The notes beneath the pieces are model-generated. The model was not told the origin of the DNA. It did no database searches and saw nothing but the letters and a program-made list of their open reading frames with translations. Positions 38,360-48,565 of a stretch of DNA of 64,000 nucleotides are shown in pieces. Origin of the DNA: Rallus limicola (Eukaryota; Chordata; Aves; Gruiformes; Rallidae); assembly GCA_022605955.1 (NCBI GenBank), contig JAKCOZ010000011.1, forward strand, positions 8,933,990 to 8,997,989, written 5' to 3'. Position numbers and translations under genes: made by a program. Positions within the stretch are counted from its first letter, which is position 1. Each line of letters starts with the position of its first letter.

Positions 38360-38996
38360 CCTCCTGAAAAGGATCTAGGGGTGCTGGTTGACAGTAGCTC
38401 AATAGTCAACAGCATGATCTGACAGGCAAGAGGGCAAACCAAATCCTGGGGTGCATCAAATACAGTACAACCAGATGGTCAAAAGAGGTGACTATTCTGC
38501 TCTATCTAGTATTGGTGTGGCCTGACCTCAAATACTGTGTGCTGCTCCAGGCCCCACAATTTCACAATGATGTGAAGGTCAGCAACAAAGCTGGTGGAAG
38601 GGCTGGAAGAAATGTCATATGAGTGGTGTCTATTGACTCTGTATTTAACAATTTTTGAGAAAAGGAGGCTGAGGGGTAACCTCATGGCTCTCTACTGCTT
38701 CCTGAGGAGTGGAAATGGAGAAGGAGGTGCTGAGCTCTTCTTCCTGGGATCCAGTGAAAGGATAATTAAGAATGGTTCAAAGTTGTGTCAGGAGAGATTC
38801 AGACTGGACATTAGGAAGCATTTCTTTGCTGAGAACAAGCTTCCTAGAGTGGAGGTCGATGCCCCATGTCTCTCAGTGTTTAAGAGGCATTTGCACAATG
38901 CCCTTAACAGCATGCTTTAACTTTAGTCAACCCTGAAGTGGTCAGGCAGTTGGACTTGATCACAGCAATTTCCTTCCAACTCAAATAGTCTATTCA
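38360..38996 (+). mobile_element. CR1 LINE fragment, diverged subfamily
   Basis: Forward CR1 of about 640 bp. It contains 'gaaaaggatctaggggtgctggttgacag' (EKDLGVLVD), 'ggtcaaaagaggtgactattctgctctatct' and 'gagaaaaggaggctgaggggtaacctcatgg' (EKRRLRGNLMALY). Then come 'agattcagactggacattaggaagca' and the end 'gttggacttgatcacagcaatttccttccaactcaaatagtctattc'. That 'xxTAxTCTATTC' tail and the 'gtcaaccctgaagtggtcaggcag' 3' UTR differ from the other copies and point to another CR1 subfamily. The 108-codon forward frame at 38594-38920 is the remnant of its C-terminus. Confidence 0.85.
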
Positions 38997-39685
38997 AGAC
39001 TTCCTGTTGGAGAAACTTTTCACAGCTGAGTGAACACTATTTTACTTCCCCTCATTTGTGTAACTGAATTTCCTCTGACTTAATTTATTCCCGTGATTAT
39101 CATCTCCATCTCCTACCCCTCTTTGGGGCTAATTCACTTTTGGAGTTTATGGACTGGGGTTAATTCACTTTTGCTGTTTATGGACTAGTTTTAAGCCTAT
39201 TATTTTCTTTTGTTATAATTGAGCTAAGTTTTGCCCCATAAAGCAATTCTTCAGCATGAAGTACAGAACATCAGTGTGTGTCAGATATCAGTCTTTCATA
39301 ACTAATAGTACAATTGTATAAATTGTGTTTAAGCATTATAATTGTGCCCAAAGGCTGAAGAGATAAAAAGCAGTTCAGTGTTGTGTAAATGGATAGATAA
39401 TAAATGCCTATGTCCCAGAGGTCTTGCAATCCAAAATATTTTTTCAGCCTTTTAACTTAATTGGAAATAATTAATATTTATCACTTTTAATATCAAAATC
39501 CCAGACTGGGATCAGTTTTTCTCCACCCCACTTCCCATCCTATATTCCTGTATGCTTGCTCAGTCCACCTGAGAAATAGGAGGTAGAAATACTGCTTTAA
39601 TCAGCCATTTTAGGGCACATGAAAGAATGTTCCTAACTTGGAATGCTAAATACTGTCAAATTCAAATATCTATTATATGCTACAG
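38997..39685. other. Unique DNA with a small tandem duplication
   Basis: It contains the 31-bp duplication at 39125-39186. Otherwise I see no repeat or gene. Confidence 0.5.
39125..39186. repeat. 31-bp tandem duplication
   Basis: Two adjacent 31-bp units (39125-39155 and 39156-39186) share 'aattcactttt' and 'gtttatggact' and differ at a few bases. Confidence 0.88.
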
Positions 39686-39748
39686 AGTAATGAGGCTGAT
39701 GAAGAATGTGTAGGTGCTGAGGACATGTTTGAGATTATCCAAACTCAG
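39686..39748 (+). CDS. Candidate 63-bp internal exon, product unknown
   Basis: The segment is preceded by 'atatgctacag' (AG acceptor) and followed by 'CAG|gtgaga', a near-ideal donor. It is exactly 21 codons in one open phase-0 frame, reading S-N-E-A-D-E-E-C-V-G-A-E-D-M-F-E-I-I-Q-T-Q, with an acidic, protein-like composition. The same frame continues open past the donor to a stop at 39875-39877 (PTSKPEEVIFDADVFKDPF and on), which also looks protein-like. An unspliced exon or a processed gene relic is therefore an alternative. The upstream polypyrimidine tract is weak. No neighbouring exons were identified and I do not recognise the protein. This is an inference from signals only. Confidence 0.25.
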
Positions 39749-41950
39749 GTGAGAGTAGCTATGGGTGATTTACCCACCAGTAAACCAGAAGAAGTGATCT
39801 TTGATGCTGATGTGTTTAAGGACCCTTTTAGAACTGAGGTAGCACCTATATTGCGGTTTGAAGTTGCATTAGGTTGAATTTGAATCCATCCAATATTGTA
39901 GGAGATATTATGATGATAAGACATATTACCTAGTGAGCTGAATATTAACAGCTCTGTAGTAGCCAACATTTAATCTTTTAAAGAGGATTGTCTCTTTGTC
40001 TGTGTGTGTCTGTGTGTGCACACTCTTGCAATGCACTTTCTGTCTAGAAGTAATACATCCTAAAGGATGGCATACCAGCCAGGAGAAAAGTCTATCTTTT
40101 TACCTACTAACAGTGAGAATAAAGGTGTAAGAAACGAGGTATGTGCTTTCCATAATATTGTGTGCTTCTAACCAGTAATTAGAAGCTTCTTCAACTGAAG
40201 CTGTGCTGGAAGCATGATGTTTACCTGCCACCAATATACTGACTGTATGCCGGTTTGTTACCTCTAGACTCCATATCACCCTATAACAGTGAGCTCCCTA
40301 GATTTGCTGTCTGGTTGTTTCATTGGGCTCCTTCTTATTTTCTTCTGAACAATAGTGACTGACCATTCTTTGTTCACTTTCTCCAACCCACCTTTCTTTC
40401 CACAGACCTCTACAGTAACTAGCTAAAGAGTCCTAGAGTTTTACATTCTTGCATAAAACCTAATTTATGCCTTCAATTTTGCTTTTGAGATGATCAAAAC
40501 CACATGCTTGACATAGCCCAGATATGATGGATAATGAAGGAAGGAAGTCTCAGTCCTGTGGTGGGTTATGTGATGAGGTTGCCTTGTCTGTACTAAGCTC
40601 ACATTTGCCTCTTGCTAAGAATACCTGCAGCAGTCTGCTAAGGACAATAGAATCCACAATGCTGTGAGGGACCTAGAAACAGAAAATAAAGTGGGAGGGG
40701 CAAATCCTTTAAGCCTCTTCGAAGCTGGAGACACTAGTCAAAATTTGAAAGTGCCATGAATTTATATAGTGGCATAACAATATTTTTTGTTTGCTGTTTC
40801 ATTATTGATAGTCCCCAGCCTTAATTTCAAGACTTTTGCACAATGATTCAATGTTGTCATGAAACCTTCTGTAACTACCTATGCAAGGTAACAGTTATGT
40901 CTAAAGAAGCTATTAACATACAGGGAAAAGAAAACACTAAGGACCTGCCATTGTGTACAACAGTTATTTTTTTTCTCCCTGTGCACCACCTTCTACTTAC
41001 TAATACTGAATTTTTGCAGATGTTTTCATCCAGTCACACAGTGTCAAGAACTTCCTCCACAACTCTTCACTGTCAGCTCTGTGAATTTTCATGTCACTGT
41101 ACTTTCTCATTTACCAAGCATTTATGAAGAAGTTGAACCACACCAGCACTGGGCAGGAGCATGGGGACATCTGGGAATAAGGTGATGGTCAGAGCTAAAC
41201 TGGGTTTTAAGGAGGGAGCTGGCTATCATAGTCAGGACAAACTAAAGACAGGTAGCCAGTGAAGTGCAGAGATGGCTCCAGCAGAGACAAAAGCAAAAGG
41301 CTTGGCCGAGTTAGGCAGCACCTGTACCACAACACAACATTCAGGGTGATGACTGGATCAGGCCAGAGCAAGGTTTGTTAGGAGTTAAACCATGGCTGCT
41401 GTAATATGATGAAAAACTAAGGATACTTACCTGGCAGTGTTACGGTTGCTGTCACATTCCCTACCTGCTGGGATTGTCCTGATAGAGCAGGTCACAGGCC
41501 TATATTTCACTAATGAGGTTAATCAAGATCCTGGGAAATGGGTACAAACAGTGCCTACAGGGTTAGGTTATACACACAGGATCTGGTACTAAGCGTCTGA
41601 AGTGACACTTGCAGAACTCCTCTGGCAAATAATAAAACATGGGCCACTTATTTCTATCTTTTGTTATTAATCCATGGAGGGATTCAGATTCTTTAGGAAT
41701 ATTTAGTGAGGAAAGTGTTGCTTTTCTATTACTACAACAATAGGCTACAGCCCCCAAATGTTCTATTTGATTTCTCCCATTCTTGCTAACATATTGTCAA
41801 ATTATTTTAACAATGATAAGATTATCCATCCATAAAAGAAATAGGAAAACAAATAATCAATGCTGAACCATGTTGGTTGACTGTGTTCATTTTTTCACCA
41901 ATAAATTGCTTAAAATGAAGCACATATAAATATTTTTGTCCTCATTTTAA
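39749..41950. other. Unique noncoding DNA
   Basis: No recognised gene or repeat. A short TGTG run lies near 39998-40018. The open frame at 40843-41127 has no recognisable feature. Confidence 0.5.
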
Positions 41951-41955
41951 CAATC

Positions 41956-42967
41956 TGTAGTGGTTTGACCCTGGCTGGAGGCTGGACATCCACCAGTCAC
42001 TCTATCACTCGCCTTTTCAGCTGGACAGGAGAGAAAATATACATTGAGAGGTTTAGGAGTCGAGATAAGGACAGGGAGAGATCATTCCTCAATTAGTGTC
42101 ATGGGTGAAATAGACTCAACACAGAATAAAGGAAAGCTAGCTCTCTAATTTATGACACTGCACTGCACACACAGTGACACCAGAGTTGGGTAATGAGAAG
42201 TGTGACCAGATCTTAAAGCACCTCCTCCCACCCCTCCCTTCTCAGCAGACTTCACTTTAGTCACGATTTTGCTCCCTTCTTCCCCAAATTTTGGCACAGG
42301 GAGGGGCTGGGAATTTTTGGTCAGATCCTCACAAGCTGTTTTCCTTCTTAGCTGGGGGGGGGGAAATTCCTCTCACCCTTCCCCTGCTGCAGCATGGGGT
42401 CCCACTCACAGGTGACAGTCTCCAGTGTGAGTCCTTTCTGTCAGGGCTTCAGTTCCTCACCAGGTGCCCCAGTGTGGATCATTTCTATGGGGTGCAGTCA
42501 TAAATCATAGAATGTCTCTCAGGCCCAGACTGCTGCAGCCTGGTCCCCCATGAAGTCACAAGTACTCCATCAAACCTGCTCTGGCATGGGTCGGTGTATC
42601 CACAGGCTGCAGGTTTCACTGCCAGGAGCTTGCTCCAAGGCAGTCTTCTCACAGGATCACAGCATCCTTCAGGTGTCGTTACCCGCTTTGGCGTGGGGTC
42701 CTCCATTGCCTGTAGATGGGATCTCTGCTCACCGCCGTGGTCTTCTTCACGGGCTGCAGGGGAATCTTTCTCTCCAGTTTGAAGCACCTCATCCCCCCTC
42801 TTCTTCACTAGCCTTGGTGTCTGCACAGTTTCTTACATCTGCTGGTGGTGTTTGCTCTGTGGCTGGTGTTTGCTCTGTGGGGCCTGCTGAGGGCTAGCTG
42901 CTTCTTGCAGAAGCCACCTCTGCAGCCCCCCTCCTCCACCAGAACCCAGCCACACAAAACTACAACA
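41956..42967 (+). mobile_element. Solo LTR of an avian endogenous retrovirus, about 1.0 kb
   Basis: It begins TGTAGTGGTTTGACCC and ends at ACTACAACA, so TGTAGT at the start mirrors ACTACA near the end. Internally it carries the avian LTR pattern of repeated 'xxTGGGGTCC...cacgGGCTGCAG' modules (for example at 42391, 42577, 42694 and 42748), a G run (42353-42362), and the terminal GC-rich 'agccaccctctgcagcccccctcctcc' part. Candidate 5-bp target duplications flank it: caatc (41951-41955) and caacc (42968-42972), with one mismatch; 5 bp is usual for ERVL-type elements. No gag, pol or env and no second LTR are present, so this is a solo LTR left by recombination. The forward and reverse frames of 115 and 113 codons inside it are non-functional. 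Confidence 0.8.
42843..42884. repeat. Short tandem duplication inside the LTR
   Basis: The phrase 'ggtgtttgctctgtgg' occurs twice in direct succession near the 3' end of the solo LTR. Confidence 0.8.
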
Positions 42968-42972
42968 CAACC

Positions 42973-45900
42973 TTGTCCTTATTCATAATTTCTTTACTTT
43001 TCTTAATTCTGGGAAATATGAAAAGAGATGCAGTTTTCAAGTTGTTCTTTGTGTTCTGAATTTTCAGCAAAGGCTAATATAACAGTTACTTGTTAGATGA
43101 GGAGTTTAATTTTCATCCCACCATGTAAATGGCTGATTCTCTCTAGTTATTTAGGTCTTCCAGTTATATGGCTTTTAGAAGAACAAAACACAAAAATTGC
43201 CATAGATACTGGTGTGTGATGGAAATTCTTTATCAGTACTGAAGATTTTCTATGTTCCTATGGAGCAGCAGTTCCTGTGGGGTCAATAATTTTGAACCAA
43301 AGGCAATAATTATGAGACATATTTGTACTTGTGTGGGAGTAGGGATGTTGATAGAAAAATATTTCAATCCATGGGTTGGAACACTTGATTGTCAAGCAAG
43401 GACCACCAAAAAATTGTATTAGGACCTTTCTGAGATAATCCAACCCAAATACAAATGCAAGACATAAATTCTTTGCCATATAAAGCCAATGGAGAACAGC
43501 AGAAATGTCCTGATAGAAGGTTTGAAGGTGCCATCACTATGCAGATGTGGAAGGAGGAACGAACACCTGTTTCCCCTGTGCATTCACATGAACTGGTAGA
43601 GGCACAGCCCACAGCTGCATGACTCTGCAAGCAGAGTCCCCAGACTGGACTCTATTCTATACTCTGTCTGCTGGGTTTGCACCACACTGAAGAGTTAAAA
43701 GAATCTGAGAGATAAAGCCTCATTAATGCAATCTCTCTTACCATTTTAAGGAACATGCTAGATCGTCCAGTCCTCAGCTAATGTATTGCTGCGTTGATGC
43801 AGGCTATGTCAGTTTAGCTGAATGAAGCCTTGGTCTGGAAATACAGGCTACATCTATACTACTGAGTAAAACAAGCTTAAGATCACCAACTGGTACAGCA
43901 CAGTTTGCACCCACATAGGTATATTCTCTCACTCCCTAAACAGGGCAGCTGCAGCCAAGCATCATTTTGGGGATGTTCACTGGGCTACACCAGCTTAGGT
44001 ATTGTCCAGCCCGAGTTAAACATACCAAAGACCGTGCTGTCAATGAAATAATATGGATTACTGTGTAATTCTTGGAGAGTGCCCAGTCTCTGCTGGTTAA
44101 CTGTTACAGACAGAGCTCCAGGTACCAGGTCAGTGGCCTGCAGATACTTGCTCTGAATGCAGCAGAGACATTTCACTGTGTACGTGGCCTCACTGCTGAG
44201 AATGGCACAGATCTGAGCCCACCTACCTGTGTGGCCTCCATTTCTGGGGGTACCAATCTGGTGGTGGGCTGGAAATCTTCCTGCTGCCTTACCCAAGAGG
44301 GGCTGACATTCTGGGGATCAGTTCAGTGAGGAACCCACAGAGCAAAATCGATTTCACATTAAGCATTTCCCAGCCTGTTTTCAAAGGCAGGCAAATTCAG
44401 GATAAGAGTTGTTTGCTGGTAGGTAAGTTCCAAACAGAGGAAAGTACCACATTTGTCAAATTGGTGCTATTCTACCAATTCCTCACTCAGCTCGAATTCT
44501 GAGCTATATCCCAACTGTCTTGAGGATTAATTAGTTAATATTTATGGAGCACTGAGAAGATGAAGACTGCTAGAATGGTGCTAAATGTTTTATTTACATA
44601 GTTTATAAACAGCAGCCCAGCAGTCCCACATGGGGTTCAGCCCATCCCTGTGTTCACAGATTTCCACTGCAGGTTGAATCAGGATGGCTTTTATTATGAT
44701 GTAATGTATTTTTATTGCGGTAGTAGGGCAAATGTATCCTTTAAATTATGTGATTAGTTTTAGTACAGCTCACTCTCCAGAATAGCTATCATAAAGCGTG
44801 AGACTTTGAAAGCATTGCCAAATTTAAATTTAGACTTCAGTCTATGATTTCATGTCAAAAATTTATGCACAGCCTCATTTGTCAGGCAGCATTATTGATT
44901 TTATAATGTGTAATGTTTTTCTTATTGAAAAAGTGTTCCCAGGCCTAGGCTTATTAACACAGTGTTGATTACTCTTTGGGGGCAAGCAAACGGTTTTTCC
45001 ATTTATTAAAGATGATAAGAAATGAGAAATCATGGGTTTTATATACACATTATGTGAATGAAAATTATGGTTACTGATTAAATAATGTGAGGTTTGAAAA
45101 TTAAAGTATAACACAATGCTTCTCCTTTATAAAGTTACATAAGTTGCTAGAAAGTCTGCCTGTATTCTACACACCTATTAACAGTGTTACTTTCCCTCTT
45201 TTTACTGAAAAAAAAGTTTACATAAAAGCACAATATTTCATGTGTATTTTCATCAGTTCCTACATCAACTAAAGGGATAACTCTCTGCTTGAGACATTGT
45301 CATGCCTATAGTGAGCAGAATCAAATGTGCCATAGGATTATAGTTTTTTTAAGGAATAAACTGCAAAGAGCAAAAGACTGCTAAGAAAACTGAAATTGAA
45401 GTTTGGTGGGTATTTTTGGAGGGAGGGTTGTATGTGGTTAAGGTTTTCTTTTCTCAAATACAGGTTTGGAATCTAAACACTTTTTTTTTTCCTTGGGGTG
45501 ATGATGACCTGTGAAAATATCAATTAAATCTCTTAGAATATGAAGAACCACGCAGCCTTCTCTTTACCAACACTTCCTGTGGAATTATAATGATGTAGAG
45601 TTTATAATGCTGACATAGTGTAACATGGTAATATTAAATCACTGAGGTACAGAACAAGCTTCTAGCATTATTGGAGTCAATGTCTAAACACCTCTGACTT
45701 CAGTTTGGCCAAGATTTTATTTGTTATTTTTCCATGCCACTGTTCCGTAAGTACTCAGTCCTCATACCCTGAGGTGCACTTGGTTCTCAGTTCCTCAAAT
45801 ACTCATATGAAGGAAAATTCAGAAAGAAGTGATATTCAGTTCATGTTTTTCCCTAAAAGCTGCCTTATTTGCACATTCTGGTTTTCACTAGGGAAATTTC

Positions 45901-47810
45901 TGGGAGAAGCTCCTCTTATGTAGAATAAACACATAAATAAGCTTTGCAGCAATTAATATTGGTCATGTTTCAAGACTATCCCCACACCTCCAGTCTTTTG
46001 GAATCCATTATAAACTTTTTTATTATTAACACACCACTCAATTTGGCTTCATAGACTGACTTTAAACTCCTTCTATTATGCCATGTTCATGTTTATATCC
46101 CAAGCCTTTCCCCCTTTCCCAGAAGAGTGTGTGGAAGTACGTGTTACTTTCAAAACATGTAGTGCTGGGCTATTATGTTGCAGGGGTGATAGTGGCTGAA
46201 TAGGCAACTTAGAAGTAATTCTCCATGTCCTCTCTTCCTTGATAGCTTAGAGTCTTGCTCTCCTCTGGAGAATTTGTGGCAGATGCTGGTAAAACTGAAA
46301 TTAGCTGAAAACTTGCACTCTTCCAATGATTATCTTCCTCCCTGGAATGCAAAACAAGGGTAGATATCTCCCTTGAAGGAAGCTGATATGGGTCTTGGGC
46401 AGGCACAGCAGGGAATTCATTGCAGTATCTTCTTGCAAGTTTTCAGCCTCTTCTCCTGCTTAAGTCCACTTGGATTTTTAATTATCTTTCAGATCCTCTT
46501 TTCATTTTGCTAGCTCAGAAATGCAGAATAAAGCCCTGTTTTCCATCCAATTCACTCACAGTCTTCTGTCGCAATTATTGTACTATAATCCTCTCTCTCT
46601 GTTTTAATCCTTTTCCAGAGTCAGTTTATTTCAGAATTAGGATTCTTATCCTTTGATCTATTAATTTACAGTTTAACCTTATGCTCTCTTTCTGCTTTTT
46701 ATTTGGGGCATTACTGAGGATTGCTAAAGTGGGGAGGAGAAAGCAGAGCAGGACCTTCATATTACACATTAAGGATCTCTAAAAGCAAGGCATTAGGGGA
46801 GTCCTCCTAAGGGATGGCTACTGGGAGAAAAATGCAATTTGGATTTGGATTTGAAGGCTAAGCAAAGCAGGGAAGCCAGAAATGAAAGAGCTGGGCAACA
46901 TTACTCTGATGTTCATTCGCTGAACAAAATATTTTATGGTTAAATTTGCTGAATAACTTCAAATAAAGTACAGCTGATAAATTTTGAAAAGCAAAAATTC
47001 CTCTTCCTCAACACACACATCACACCCTGTAAACTGTTTTGATTTTTTTCCAAAGAGAATAGTTTGGCTTTGGTCTCAAATGCTTGAGAATGAACCCTCC
47101 CCCCTTTATTTCCTTTGGTTTTGTTTTGTTGGGTTTTTTTCCAAAAGCAAAGAAACACTTGGAATGAAGCGACACGTTAAACTGAACAAAATTTTTCCTT
47201 TCAAGTTGAAAAATCTATTCTTTGCAGGAGCTTGTTCACATATTGGAGGTAGCAAGTTTAACAGCAATATTGTTTAATAGAAAATGGGGAAGAATGCAAA
47301 AAAGTGAAAGACAGAATAGTTGCCTGAGTGGACAAGACAGAAGGAACACTACACAATTAAATAGGTGGACCTAGCACAAGTACTAAGCCTTTTCAGAAAT
47401 TTGTAGCTGTTTTTCCTTTAGGTGCAGCTGTTAGTTTTCTCTTCTGAGGAAGTTGGGGCAAGGACTGAGGGTAGGATCAAGGAACTGATTCATGTTTGGA
47501 TGGAAAAAATGTCCATGGGGAAAGAGTTTCAGAAGCCCTGATCTGAAATCCTGTTTTACCTGCAGAATTCCCACATAACAGCAAGGAAGCAATGCCACAA
47601 TTCTATTTCTCTCCTCCAAAATGAGAATATATCCCTTGGTCAGAGTAGTGCTGCTATAGGATAAACCCATCAGTAGATAAAGGGCAATGCAAAGAGAGAG
47701 GCCATGAAAAACACCTATCAAGGATTGCTAACTACACCTGGCCTCCACAGTAACCAGTGCAGGATGTGGGGTCTTCTCACAGCAGCATACAAGTACACCT
47801 TTGAAGAACC
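42973..47810. other. Unique noncoding DNA, 4.8 kb
   Basis: No gene, RNA or repeat family can be supported. The phrase 'ctacatctatactactgag' near 43849 recalls reptile DNA-transposon ends, but nothing further supports that. A T run lies at 45481-45490. All open frames are short. Confidence 0.5.
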
Positions 47811-48565
47811 AATAATATCATAGGGTGCATTAGCTTGGAAGGGACCTTTAGAGGACATCTAGTCCAACACCTGTGCAGGTTGCTCAGAGCCCCATCAAGC
47901 CTGACTTTGAATATCTCTAGGGATGGAGCCTCTGCTCTGTCTCTGAGCAACCTGTTCCAGTGATCTACCACCCTCATATTGAAGATTTTTTTCCTAATAT
48001 CCAACCTAAATCTCCCCTTTTCTAGTTTAAACCATTACTCTTCATCCTATTGCTCCATGCCCTTGTGAACAGTTCTTCCCCAGCTTTCTTATAGGCACCT
48101 TTCAGGTATTGGAAGGCCACTTTCAGTTTCCCCTGCAGACTTCTCTAAGCTTAACAACCCCAACTCTCTGTCCAGGTTGTGTCAAATGGTGCTGAAAATA
48201 GCCCAAGGCTAACTCAGCTCACCTATGCTGGCTGCTTGGGGAAGTTAACTCTGGCCTGGCCAGAACCAGGACATTGTCTCAGCCTGTCTTCCTAAGAGAG
48301 GTGCTCCAGCCCTTTCATCACATTTGTGGCCCTCCTCTGGATGCACTCCAACAGGTTCATGTCCTTCTTGTGTTGAGAGCCCCAAAGCTGGGCACAGATT
48401 CCAGGTGAGTTCTCACCAGAGTGGAGTAGAGGGACAGAATCACCTCTCTCAATCTGCTGGCCACACTTCTGGTGATGCAGGCCAGGATGTGGTTGGCCTT
48501 CTGGGCTGCAGATGCACATTGGTGGCTCATGTCCAGCTTCTCATCCACAAGGATTCCCAAGCCCT
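47811..48565 (-). mobile_element. CR1 LINE fragment interrupted by a 105-bp insert
   Basis: Reverse CR1. Its 3' end is at the low coordinate ('catagggtgcattagcttggaaggga'). The reverse translation gives MDIRKKIFNMRVVDHWNRL (about 47940-48004). Upstream it gives LECIQRRATNVMKGLEHLS (48292-48348) and [15 protein letters not shown] (48515-48560). Between these lies an insertion (48169-48273) that is not CR1. It is 5'-truncated and without an intact frame. Confidence 0.88.
48169..48273. mobile_element. 105-bp insert with LTR-like inverted ends
   Basis: Relative to other CR1 copies, the 'caactctc|tctcagcctgtcttc' stretch is split by this segment. It starts TGTCCAGGTTGTG and ends CAGAACCAGGACA, which are inverted repeats with two mismatches over 13 bp. 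The right end, 'gaagttaactctggcctggccagaaccaggaca', resembles the complement of the common avian ERV LTR start (TGTCCTGGTTTC..., ...GAGTTAA). It is probably a heavily deleted LTR or a small non-autonomous element. No clean target duplication is visible; an extra 'ttg' follows the right end. Confidence 0.5.

Noticed and set aside
42485..42897. Overlapping 113- and 115-codon frames
   Set aside because: Inside the solo LTR; a GC-rich low-stop region, with no retroviral protein motif.
43800..43960. Possible old DNA-transposon (MITE) end
   Set aside because: One loosely similar phrase; no terminal inverted repeats or target duplication found.
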